Assembly (NCBI RefSeq): GCF_001187505.1
Contig: NZ_CP012150.1
Location: forward strand, 4,836,001 to 4,900,000
From: Mycolicibacterium goodii
GTDB lineage: Bacteria; Actinomycetota; Actinomycetes; Mycobacteriales; Mycobacteriaceae
DNA length: 64,000 bases
Reading direction: 5' to 3'
Under the pieces are notes generated by a model, which saw only the letters and a program-made list of their open reading frames with translations, did not search any database and was not told where the DNA came from. A program made the translations under genes and the position numbers. This document shows positions 34,125-42,352 of this stretch, piece by piece (position 1 is the stretch's first letter; each line of letters opens with the position of its first letter).

Positions 34125-35084
34125 TCACTTGATGCGAACCGGCATGAGCTCGAGGTCGCTGAGGGGTTGTGCCTGAATGGTCAAGTCGAGTACGGCGGCA
34201 TCCCATTCCCGAGTGGTGCGGTCTTCGGCGCGAAGCGCCAGCGCGGCCGATGTGAACACGTGCAGGGGATGTTCGCGGGTGGTTCCGATGGCGCCGACCA
34301 CCTGATGGGCATTGCGGATGACGGGATCGACGGCGTGCCCACAGCACGACCGCGCGACCGCCACCTTCGCGGCGACCTGTGCCGCGGAAGCGGCGGTATC
34401 GGACGCGGCCAGCACCGCGGCGTCGGTCGCGGCCCGCGCCAGTGCCGTCTCTCCGGCGATGAGGGCGACCATGCGTTGCACGGCTTGCTGTTTGCCGATC
34501 GCACGCCCGAACTGTTCGCGAGTCTGCGCGTACTCGATGGTCAGCTCGGTGACGGTCTCCAACGTCGCGCTGATCTGGATGGCCCGCACCAGGGCCCGGC
34601 GGGTCCGCGCCAGCTCGAGGATTTCCGGGGTGACGGGGTAGCGCTCGCCATCGTCGACATCGGTACCGACGTCGGCGAGGGGGACGTCGCTGACGTGGTA
34701 GCGGTCGCCGCCCCGGCGGAGGACCGCGGCCCGTTCGACGACCCCGGATGTGTTGGGCACGTTGACGTGTGCGTCGTCGAGTAACGCGATTCGCAGGGCC
34801 TGCCGCGGCGGTGCGCCCGACTGCTCCAGCAGCCAACCCGCCACGAGGTCGCTCTCGGCGACCTGCAGTGCGCAGCCGTGGCGAGCCAGTGCGCGCGCCA
34901 GCGCTGCTGCCTCGGGAAAGGACGCGCCGCTCCCGCCGCGGTCTTCGCTTCCCGTCAGGTCGGCGAGGCCGAGCTCGACGAGCGTCTGCCACAGCTGCCG
35001 GTCGTCGTCGCAGTGGTGGTTCGTCAGCACCGCATCGATCAGCGACTGCAGGTCGCGGTCGACCATGGACGCCAGTGTTGTCAT
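34125..35084 (-). CDS. Acyl-CoA dehydrogenase, short subunit
   Basis: A 319-residue ACAD-fold protein, shorter than usual and with a weakened middle beta-domain. The C-terminal helices are clear (REQFGRAIGKQQAVQRMVALIAGETALARAA). It overlaps the full-length ACAD gene by four bases. Pairs of a normal and a degenerate ACAD encoded side by side form alpha2beta2 FadE complexes in mycobacterial steroid catabolism, and this is the same arrangement. It probably supplies half of the FAD/CoA site of a heteromeric enzyme. Confidence 0.83.
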   Translation of the reverse strand: MTTLASMVDRDLQSLIDAVLTNHHCDDDRQLWQTLVELGLADLTGSEDRGGSGASFPEAAALARALARHGCALQVAESDLVAGWLLEQSGAPPRQALRIALLDDAHVNVPNTSGVVERAAVLRRGGDRYHVSDVPLADVGTDVDDGERYPVTPEILELARTRRALVRAIQISATLETVTELTIEYAQTREQFGRAIGKQQAVQRMVALIAGETALARAATDAAVLAASDTAASAAQVAAKVAVARSCCGHAVDPVIRNAHQVVGAIGTTREHPLHVFTSAALALRAEDRTTREWDAAVLDLTIQAQPLSDLELMPVRIK

Positions 35085-36214
35085 CGCAATCCCAATCCTC
35101 TCGCGATCACGCCCGCGAGAACCTCGTTTGTGCCGCCGCGCAACGTGAAACCGGGCCGTTGCACCGTCGCCCGTGCCACCGCATCACGCAGCGGACCCGC
35201 GAGCGGACCGACGAGATAGTCCGCGGCCTCCACCAGGTCACCCTCGGTGGCGGTGCCGAGCATCTTGACCATCGCCGCCGCCGCATCCGCGTTCTCCCCG
35301 CGGTCGAGTGCGGCGGCCACCGACAGCGACATCTGATGCAGGCCGTGCAGGCGGGCCAGGAACCGACCCAGCACTGGGTCCGGGCTGATCGCGCCGTGGG
35401 CGACGTGTTCGATCAACAGCCGCACCACCAGAGCCGTCGACAGGAACCGTTCGGGTCCGCTGCGCTCGAAGCCCAGTTCCTCGGTCACCTGCTTCCAGCC
35501 CTGGCCCTCGGACCCGAGCAGATCGCCGGCCGGGACGAAGTAGTCCGTGAACACCACTTCGTTGAAGTGATGGCCGCCGTCGAGGGACTCGATCGGCGCG
35601 ATGTCGACACCCGGCGCCTTGAGATCCACGATGAGCTGGGAGAGACCCCGATGGCGGTCGCCGTGGCTGCCGCTGGTGCGCGCCAGCACAAGGATCTTGT
35701 CGGCGTGGTGCGCCCCGGACGTCCAGACCTTGGTGCCGTTGAGCAGCCATCCGCCGTCGACGGGCACGGCGCGGGTGCGCACACTCGCGAGGTCCGAACC
35801 CGAGTCGGGCTCGCTCATGCCGATCGCGAACGTGCACCGGGCGGCGGCGATCGCAGGCAGCAGTTCCTTCTTCTGTTCCTCGGTGCCGTGCCGCAGCAGG
35901 GACGGCGCCACCTGGCGGTCGGCGATCCAGTGCGCCGCCACCGGGGCCCCGGCGACCAGGAGTTCCTCGGTGACGACGAAACGCTCGAAGTGGCTGCGGC
36001 CGTGCCCGCCGTACTGACGCGGAATGGTCATGCCGACCCAGCCCCGCTCGGCCAGCGATCGGCTGAACGTGTCAGACCATCCGGTGAGCCAGCCGTCGAT
36101 GCCCGGCTCGAATCGTTTCGCCTCGAGTTCATCGGCGAGGAAACCGCGAACCTGCTCCCGCAGTTCGCGCCAAGCGGGATCGGGCACCACCGCGGACAGT
36201 GTGGGGGCCGTCAT
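35081..36214 (-). CDS. Acyl-CoA dehydrogenase, main subunit
   Basis: A 377-residue ACAD with the family's three domains. CTFAIGMSEPDSGSDLASVRTRA (residues about 125-150) is the first signature, WLLNGTKVWTSGAHHADKILVLART the flavin/middle domain, and FTLRGGTNEVLAGVIARGLG the C-terminal end. It oxidises acyl-CoA to enoyl-CoA. Four-base overlaps on both sides (CoA-transferase upstream, short ACAD downstream) make a coupled three-gene unit: CoA activation, then dehydrogenation by a two-subunit enzyme. Confidence 0.9.
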   Translation of the reverse strand: MTAPTLSAVVPDPAWRELREQVRGFLADELEAKRFEPGIDGWLTGWSDTFSRSLAERGWVGMTIPRQYGGHGRSHFERFVVTEELLVAGAPVAAHWIADRQVAPSLLRHGTEEQKKELLPAIAAARCTFAIGMSEPDSGSDLASVRTRAVPVDGGWLLNGTKVWTSGAHHADKILVLARTSGSHGDRHRGLSQLIVDLKAPGVDIAPIESLDGGHHFNEVVFTDYFVPAGDLLGSEGQGWKQVTEELGFERSGPERFLSTALVVRLLIEHVAHGAISPDPVLGRFLARLHGLHQMSLSVAAALDRGENADAAAAMVKMLGTATEGDLVEAADYLVGPLAGPLRDAVARATVQRPGFTLRGGTNEVLAGVIARGLGLR

Positions 36215-37455
36215 TTCATCACCACCACCGCGTTGTCGGCCAGCCCGGTGATCTCCTCGGTGGTGTATCCCAACTCGGTCAGCACCTCGGCGGTGTCGGC
36301 ACCCAGCATCGGGGCATGGCGGCGCAGGCTCACCGGCGACCCGCTCATCCGCAGCGGCGTCAGGGCACTGAAGTAGTCACCCTCGGTGGGATGACTGTGT
36401 CGCCGCAGCACACCGTGATCCATCACGTACGGGTCCTCGGTGACATGGGCGAGGTCCAGTGGGCGGGCGGCGGGAATGTTGTTGTCCCGGCACAGGTCGA
36501 GCCATTCCTGTGTCGATCGCTGCGGTGTGATCCGGCTGATCACGGAGTGGAGATAACCCATGTTCTGATGCCGCTTGTCGATGTCGGTGAACCTGTGGTC
36601 GGTCAACAGGTCGGTCAGTCCGGTGAGCGTGAAGAAGCTCCTCCAGTTGGCGTCGGTGTAGGGCAGGATGCAGACGAATCCGTCCGACGTCCGGTAGGGG
36701 GCACGCTCCGGCACCAGCACCCGCTTCCACCCGAAATCGCCGACCGGCGGTGCGAATGTCTGCCCGCTGAGATGCTCGACGAGGTTGAAGTGGATCATCG
36801 CGTCCACCATGGGTATCTCGACATGCTGGCCGGAACCGGTCGCAAAACGGTGCACCAACGCGCCGAGCACCGCGATCACGATGTACAGCCCGCTCACCTT
36901 GTCGGCGATGACATAGGGCGCGTAGCGCGGTGCACCGTCGACGGCCTCAACCAGACCGGTGAGTCCCGACGCGGCCTGCACCATGTCGTCGTAGGCGGGC
37001 TCGTTGCGTTGTGGGCTCGCCTCGGCGTAGGCCTGGGCCGTACACAGGATCACATCGGGACGGATCGCCCGGAGATCGGGGTAGGTGAGTCCGAGCTCCT
37101 CCCGAGACTGCGGGCGCAAGTTGGAGACGACGACGTCGGCGCCGCGCACCAGTCGGACCAGGATCTGTTTGCCCTCAGGGGTTTTGAGGTCCACCGCGAT
37201 GCTGCGCTTGTTCCGCTGCAATCCCAGCGTCAACGCCGTCATCCCGGGATTGCGCTGAGGGCCCATGCGCCGCGAGATGTCGCCGTCGAGTGTCTCGATC
37301 TTGATGACCTCGGCGCCGAGATCGCCGAGCATCGAAGTGGCGAAGGGGCCCATCACCACCGTGGTCAGGTCCAGGACGGTCACGCCATGCAATGCACCCG
37401 CCGTCGCCGCCGGGCGGCCGGAATCTGTTGTGTTGCTGGTCAAATCCGTACTCAA
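36211..37455 (-). CDS. Family III CoA-transferase (CaiB/BaiF)
   Basis: A 414-residue formyl-CoA transferase-fold protein. LDLTTVVMGPFATSMLGDLGAEVIKIE begins the Rossmann part, NKRSIAVDLKTPEGK follows, and the catalytic Asp is in PAYDDMVQAASG near residue 155. It moves CoA between carboxylic acids, so it would activate an acid for the ACAD pair. It starts five bases after the stop of the enoyl-CoA hydratase remnant and overlaps the ACAD gene by four bases. The acid is unknown. Confidence 0.9.
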   Translation of the reverse strand: MSTDLTSNTTDSGRPAATAGALHGVTVLDLTTVVMGPFATSMLGDLGAEVIKIETLDGDISRRMGPQRNPGMTALTLGLQRNKRSIAVDLKTPEGKQILVRLVRGADVVVSNLRPQSREELGLTYPDLRAIRPDVILCTAQAYAEASPQRNEPAYDDMVQAASGLTGLVEAVDGAPRYAPYVIADKVSGLYIVIAVLGALVHRFATGSGQHVEIPMVDAMIHFNLVEHLSGQTFAPPVGDFGWKRVLVPERAPYRTSDGFVCILPYTDANWRSFFTLTGLTDLLTDHRFTDIDKRHQNMGYLHSVISRITPQRSTQEWLDLCRDNNIPAARPLDLAHVTEDPYVMDHGVLRRHSHPTEGDYFSALTPLRMSGSPVSLRRHAPMLGADTAEVLTELGYTTEEITGLADNAVVVMK

Positions 37456-37460
37456 TTCTG

Positions 37461-37709
37461 TCAGCGTGCCAGCTCGGCGACGCGGCGGTGATGCTCGGGA
37501 TCCTGATGGGCCAGCGGCTGCAGGGCTGCCGCGAGCGCCAGAGTCGAGTCCAGCGATGCCGTTCGCGATTCGAGGAGAAGGCGCTTCGCCATCCGGACCG
37601 CAGGCACGGGGTTCTTCGCGATGCGTTCGGCCAGCCGGTTGGCGGCCGGCAGCAACTCGCCGTCGCTGACCACCTCGTTGACGAGGTCCTGGTTCGATCG
37701 ATACGCAAG
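37461..37709 (-). pseudogene. C-terminal remnant of an enoyl-CoA hydratase
   Basis: About 82 codons that read as the tail of a crotonase: LVNEVVSDGELLPAANRLAER, then NPVPAVRMAKRLLLESR and LAALQPLAHQDPEHHRRVAEL, with a proper stop. The N-terminal two thirds, with the oxyanion hole and active site, are absent; upstream sequence goes straight into the end of the ThDP-enzyme gene 23 bp away. It looks like a deletion that removed most of the hydratase between two catabolic genes. The frame is open further upstream only as overlap with the ThDP gene. Confidence 0.72.
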
Positions 37710-37732
37710 GGATCGGTCACGGCATGTGTCCT

Positions 37733-39352
37733 TCAGAAGTTCAGATGGTGGGTGGGGTCGAGATGGATGTCGAGGACGAGCGGACCGGACAGTCGGGTGA
37801 TCTCCTCTGCGATGGACTCGAAGTCCTCCGGCTTGCGGATCGTCACGGCGCGGCAACCCATCCCGGCGGCGGTACGCGCGATGTCCGGCCACTCGTTGTA
37901 CGAGTGTTGTGCGGCAAGACCTTCGTTGAGCAGCTTGTGGTACTCGGCCCCGTACGCGCCGTCGTTGTATACCGCGACGATCATGGGCAGTTTCTCGCGA
38001 ACCGCGGTGGCGAGTTCGGAGATGTTCATCATGAATCCGCCGTCGCCGATCAGGACCACGGTGAGGTCGCTGACCGCGCTGACCGCGGTACCGATCCCAC
38101 CGGCAAGGCCCAGACCGATGGAACCGAAACCCGTCATCGCGGTGAACTTTCCGAGCGTGGCCTTGGTGAGGTACGGCCACGACCCGGCGATGAACCGACC
38201 GACGTCGCTGACGAAGGCGCAGTCCCGCGGCAGCATGGCGTCGAGACGTTGGGTGGCGACCCTGATGTCCACGGTGTCCACCCCGGTCCGGTCGTCGAGC
38301 GGGGACCACTGCGCCATGGCGGCCGACGCCTCGTGACACCGCTGTTTCCACTGCTTCTTCTCGGGCAGCTGGCCCTCCCGGATGCTCTCGGCCATCAGGT
38401 CGGCGACCATTCGGGCGTCCCCGGCTACCGCACAGGTCGGGGCGACGAACCAACCCAGTTTCACCGGGTCGCTGTCGATATGGACCAGTGATTTCCCCTC
38501 GAAGAGTTCGCCGCCGAGGCTCGTGTACTTGTTCAGGCTGGTGCCCACGGCGATCACGCAGTCACTGTCCATCAGCACCCCGGTGGCCTCGTCGTGGCCG
38601 ATGCTGCCCATGATCCCGAGGTGGCGCGGGTGTCCGGTGAACAGGCCGAGACCTAGTCCGCTTGTGAACAGTCCCGCACCGAGGGCGTCGGCCAGGTCGA
38701 GAACCGAAGCTTGCGCACCACTTTCGACCACGCCCCGCCCCGCGACGATCACCGGGCGTGAGGCGGTGGCAGCGAGCCCCAAGGCGGCGTCCAGGGCCTC
38801 CTCGTCAATATGCGATGCCGACGGGGTCCAGGACGATGACGCGATGGCGGGGGAGTCCGCGGGGCCGGCCTCGGACAGGCTGACCGGTATCGGAATATTG
38901 AGTACCACAGGCGCATTCGACGACTTGAGGCGTTGGACGGTGCGCGTGAGGTCGCGCGTCACGGTATCGGGCCGATACACCCGCTCATGTGTCACCCCGA
39001 CCGATGCGCAGAGCGCGGCGATGTCGAGTCGCTGCATGTGCGTCGCCTCGGCAGGGGTGTCACCGGTGATCACCAGCACAGGGCTGGAGAAGCGGGCGGC
39101 TTCGACGAGCGACGTCAGCGCGTTGGTGAGGCCGGGCCCGTGTGTGACCGTGGCGACGCCCCATCTGCCGGTCATCCGCGCGTACGTGTCGGCCATGCTG
39201 ACCGCGCCCGCCTCGTGTGACGTCCGCACCAATCGTCCGCCGGCCGCCTCGAACGCGCTGCAGACGTACATGTTCGCGTCGCCGAGGAGGCCGAACATCG
39301 TGTCCACCGAAAGCTGTGACAGCAGCCTCGCCACCTGCTCGTAGACCTTCAT
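37733..39352 (-). CDS. Thiamine-diphosphate-dependent enzyme (benzoylformate decarboxylase/acetolactate synthase-like)
   Basis: A 539-residue ThDP enzyme with the three expected domains. The activating Glu is in RTSHEAGAVSMADTYARMTG near residue 50, the central domain has VIVAGRGVVESGA, and the cofactor motif is GDGGFMMNISELATAVREKLPMIVAVYND near 430. It should decarboxylate a 2-keto acid or join it to another carbonyl. ATG 39352 has AAAGGCGGA upstream; in-frame codons before it lie in the operator region. It is the first gene of the minus-strand arm and faces an alcohol/aldehyde dehydrogenase arm, which fits 2-keto acid to aldehyde to acid chemistry. Confidence 0.87.
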   Translation of the reverse strand: MKVYEQVARLLSQLSVDTMFGLLGDANMYVCSAFEAAGGRLVRTSHEAGAVSMADTYARMTGRWGVATVTHGPGLTNALTSLVEAARFSSPVLVITGDTPAEATHMQRLDIAALCASVGVTHERVYRPDTVTRDLTRTVQRLKSSNAPVVLNIPIPVSLSEAGPADSPAIASSSWTPSASHIDEEALDAALGLAATASRPVIVAGRGVVESGAQASVLDLADALGAGLFTSGLGLGLFTGHPRHLGIMGSIGHDEATGVLMDSDCVIAVGTSLNKYTSLGGELFEGKSLVHIDSDPVKLGWFVAPTCAVAGDARMVADLMAESIREGQLPEKKQWKQRCHEASAAMAQWSPLDDRTGVDTVDIRVATQRLDAMLPRDCAFVSDVGRFIAGSWPYLTKATLGKFTAMTGFGSIGLGLAGGIGTAVSAVSDLTVVLIGDGGFMMNISELATAVREKLPMIVAVYNDGAYGAEYHKLLNEGLAAQHSYNEWPDIARTAAGMGCRAVTIRKPEDFESIAEEITRLSGPLVLDIHLDPTHHLNF

Positions 39353-39657
39353 GTCCGCCTTTCTCGTGGGGTGCTCCACATCACTCTGGCACGTTTCGGC
39401 ACGCTTCGCAATAGCGTGTTTCATTACGTAACTACATAACCCCTGGTTGATGGGTGCGGGTCCCGGAGCGTCTAGCGGATTCAATACGTAATTACGTAGG
39501 AAAAACCGCTATTGCGCAACATGTGCGCCGTGATGCATAGTGATCCCAGCCACAGATCGAGCTTCGGATCACGGTGTCGTTCACGTCGCAGAACGGCCGC
39601 CGCGTGGCTTCACCGCTTCCTGGCACATCACGAATCTCGTGAAAGGAACTGTCCGAG
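39353..39657. promoter_or_regulatory. Divergent promoter region with mirror-image layout
   Basis: CGCAATAGCG (39407-39416) and CGCTATTGCG (39507-39516) are exact reverse complements. Inside them, TACGTA-AC-TACATA (39425-39438) and TACGTA-AT-TACGTA (39485-39498) are placed at mirrored distances. Rightward, TTGCGC (39512-39517) and CATAGT (39536-39541) make a promoter with an 18-bp spacer. Leftward, TTGCGA and CAGAGT make one with 17 bp. The palindromes therefore lie just upstream of each -35, as for an activator, with the IclR at 32123 as candidate. Confidence 0.6.
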
Positions 39658-40776
39658 ATGAAAACCAAAGCCGCCGTGAGCCTCGGCGTGAACCAGCCCT
39701 TCGAGATCATGGAGCTCGAACTAGACGGACCCAAGGAAGGCGAGGTTCTGCTCAAGAACGTCGCCGCCGGTCTGTGTCACTCCGACCTGCATCTCACCGA
39801 CGGAGACATGCCCCCGCGGTACCCGATCGTCGGCGGTCACGAAGGCTCGGCCATCGTCGAGGACGTCGGTCCGGGTGTCACCAAGGTGAAGCCGGGTGAC
39901 CACGTGGTGTGCAGCTACATCCCCAACTGCGGCACCTGCCGATACTGCGCGACCGGGCGTTCGAACCTCTGCGACATGGGAGCAACCATCCTGGAGGGGC
40001 GTTTCCCCGACGGCACATTCCGCTTCCACAAGGATGGTGTGGACTACGGCAGCCTTTGTCTACTCGGTAGTTTCGCCGAACGGACGACGGTGTCTGCGCA
40101 CTCGGTCGTCAAGATCGATGACTGGATCCCGCTCGAAACCGCGGTACTGGTCGGTTGCGGTGTGCCCGCCGGTTGGGGAGGGCCCGTGTACAACAACGGA
40201 ATTCGACCCGGCGACACCGCGGTCATCTACGGCGTCGGCGGCCTTGGCATCAACGCGGTGCAGGGCGCGGTGATGGCGGGCGCGCGTTACGTCGTCGCCG
40301 TCGATCCCGTTCAGCTCAAACGGGACACGGCGCTGAAGTTCGGCGCCACCCACGCATTCGCGACCGCGGAGGAGGCCCACGAAGCGGTTCGCGAGCTCAC
40401 CTGGGGCCAAATGGCCGACGGCGCCTTGATCTTCGTCGGCACTCCCGACGAGAAGGTGGTGCGTGATGCGTTCAACATCATCGGCAAAGGTGGCACGGTG
40501 AGCCTGGCCAGCCTCGCCGACCCGGCCAAGTTGACGGTCCATGTCTCCGGGATGGAGATGACGTTGATGGAAAAGACGATAAAAGGTTGCCTTTTCGGAT
40601 CGTCGAACCCGCAGTACGACATCGTCCGCCTGCTGCGTCTGTACGACGAGGGAAAGCTCAAGCTGGACGAACTGATCACCGCGCGTTACCGCCTGGAGGA
40701 CGTCAACCAGGGTTACGACGACCTACGTGCCGGCGTGAACATCCGCGGCGTCATCATTCACGACCAGCAGGCCTGA
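39658..40776 (+). CDS. NDMA-dependent zinc alcohol dehydrogenase
   Basis: A 372-residue medium-chain dehydrogenase. Catalytic zinc ligands are in GLCHSDLHLTDGD and GGHEGSA, the structural zinc in CGTCRYCATGRSNLC, and the nucleotide site is YGVGGLGINAVQGA. Its pattern is that of mycobacterial and Amycolatopsis NDMA-dependent alcohol dehydrogenases, which hold NAD(P) tightly and pass electrons to an unknown carrier (often mycofactocin in vivo). AAAGGAAC precedes ATG 39658. It would turn a primary or aromatic alcohol into the aldehyde used by the next gene, 10 bp downstream. Confidence 0.9.
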   Translation: MKTKAAVSLGVNQPFEIMELELDGPKEGEVLLKNVAAGLCHSDLHLTDGDMPPRYPIVGGHEGSAIVEDVGPGVTKVKPGDHVVCSYIPNCGTCRYCATGRSNLCDMGATILEGRFPDGTFRFHKDGVDYGSLCLLGSFAERTTVSAHSVVKIDDWIPLETAVLVGCGVPAGWGGPVYNNGIRPGDTAVIYGVGGLGINAVQGAVMAGARYVVAVDPVQLKRDTALKFGATHAFATAEEAHEAVRELTWGQMADGALIFVGTPDEKVVRDAFNIIGKGGTVSLASLADPAKLTVHVSGMEMTLMEKTIKGCLFGSSNPQYDIVRLLRLYDEGKLKLDELITARYRLEDVNQGYDDLRAGVNIRGVIIHDQQA

Positions 40777-40786
40777 GGGGCATCAC

Positions 40787-42340
40787 ATGACCACCGGTAC
40801 CGATCTGCCCGAACTCAAGCGCGTTCTCGGCGGGTTGTGGGGTGCGCAGAACCCCACCGACTCCACCATGGCGATCCTGAAACAGGGTGTGCGCGGCGAA
40901 GATGCGATGCTCATCGACGGTGACCTCGTCGCCGCCTCCGACGGGAAGACCTTCGACAACACGAACCCGGCCACCGGGCAGGTGATCGGCACCGTCGCCG
41001 ATGCCTGCCCCGCGGATGTCGACCGCGCCATCGGCGCCGCCAGGCGGGCCTTCGACGATTCGAACTGGCCGCACGACGCGGAACTGCGGCGGCACTGCCT
41101 ACTGCAGCTGCACAAGGCCTTGGTTGCATCCGCAGATCTGATCCGCGCCACCGCTGTGACCGAGATCGGTGTGGCCGTTCGGACCAGCAACACGTTCCAC
41201 TCGGACTGGCCGATCTCGTCCATACCGTACTGGGCCGAGATGGCCACCAGCTTCGACTACGAGCACACCATGCCGCAACGCCCGTGGGCGGCAGGCACCC
41301 GGCATGTGATCCGTCATGAACCCATCGGCGTGGTCGCGGCGATCACACCATGGAACTTCCCGCTCCAGACCGCCATGACCAAGGTGCTGCCCGCGCTGGC
41401 GGCGGGTGCCACGGTGATCTTGAAGCCGGCGTTCCAAACCCCATGGCACGCCACGCTGTTGGCGAAACTCATCGCGGAGAACACCGACTTTCCTGCGGGC
41501 GTCCTCAACATCGTGACGCCCTCGGACAACACGGTCGCCGAACGCCTGGCACTGGACCCGAGGGTGGATCTGGTGCACTTCACCGGCTCCACCGCGGTCG
41601 GCAAGAAACTGATGGCCGACGCCTCACAGCGTGTCGCCCGTGTCGCGCTCGAACTCGGCGGCAAGTCGGCCAACATCCTGCTCGAAGACGCGGACTTCGC
41701 CGCCATCGTGCCTCAGGCGGCGGGTGTGGTCTGCATGAACGCCGGGCAGGGATGTGTGCTGCCCACGCGGCTGCTGGTCCCGCGCTCCCGGTACGACGAG
41801 GCCAGGGAACTGGCGCGGATCACCTTCGAGAACGTGCCCTTCGGCGACCCCACCGATCCCGACGTCATCCAGGGCCCCCAGATCAGCAAGGTGCAGCAAG
41901 ACCGCGTCCTCGATCTGATCGCCCAAGGCGTCGCCGACGGGGCGACGTTGCTCACCGGCGGCGGCATACCCGATGGCTTCGACACGGGGTTCTACGTACA
42001 GCCAACCCTTTTCGCCGATGTCGATCCGCACTCGACCATCGCGCAGCGGGAGATCTTCGGCCCCGTCCTCGCGATGATGCCGTACGACACCGTGGATCAT
42101 GCCATCGAGATCGCCAACAACACGACCTACGGCCTCGCCGGCTACGTGTGGGGTGAGCAGGATCGTGCCGTGGCCGTCGCTCGCCGGATACGCAGCGGGA
42201 TGGTCGCCGTGAACGGTGGCTTCTTCTACGGGCACGACATACCGTCCGGCGGATACAAGGAGTCCGGGCTCGGCCGGGAATCCGGCGCCGAAGGTTTCCA
42301 GGAGTTCCTGGAAACCAAGGTCATCGCCGTCGCGGAGTGA
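40787..42340 (+). CDS. Aldehyde dehydrogenase
   Basis: A 517-residue NAD(P)-dependent aldehyde dehydrogenase. The cofactor and substrate regions show ITPWNFPLQTAMTKVLPALAAGATVILKPA, FTGSTAVGKK, the catalytic Glu in ELGGKSA and the catalytic Cys in NAGQGCVLPTRLL. It should oxidise the aldehyde made by the alcohol dehydrogenase or by the ThDP decarboxylase. The N-terminus carries about 35 extra residues before the usual start of the fold. It is tightly spaced with the genes on both sides (10 and 12 bp). Confidence 0.92.
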   Translation: MTTGTDLPELKRVLGGLWGAQNPTDSTMAILKQGVRGEDAMLIDGDLVAASDGKTFDNTNPATGQVIGTVADACPADVDRAIGAARRAFDDSNWPHDAELRRHCLLQLHKALVASADLIRATAVTEIGVAVRTSNTFHSDWPISSIPYWAEMATSFDYEHTMPQRPWAAGTRHVIRHEPIGVVAAITPWNFPLQTAMTKVLPALAAGATVILKPAFQTPWHATLLAKLIAENTDFPAGVLNIVTPSDNTVAERLALDPRVDLVHFTGSTAVGKKLMADASQRVARVALELGGKSANILLEDADFAAIVPQAAGVVCMNAGQGCVLPTRLLVPRSRYDEARELARITFENVPFGDPTDPDVIQGPQISKVQQDRVLDLIAQGVADGATLLTGGGIPDGFDTGFYVQPTLFADVDPHSTIAQREIFGPVLAMMPYDTVDHAIEIANNTTYGLAGYVWGEQDRAVAVARRIRSGMVAVNGGFFYGHDIPSGGYKESGLGRESGAEGFQEFLETKVIAVAE

Positions 42341-42352
42341 TCGGAGACCGTT

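Noticed and set aside
33694..34992. Apparent 432-residue protein with a cupin at the end
   Set aside because: Only the last 139 residues are a cupin, with its own ribosome site at ATG 34113; the rest is an alternative frame of the short ACAD gene.
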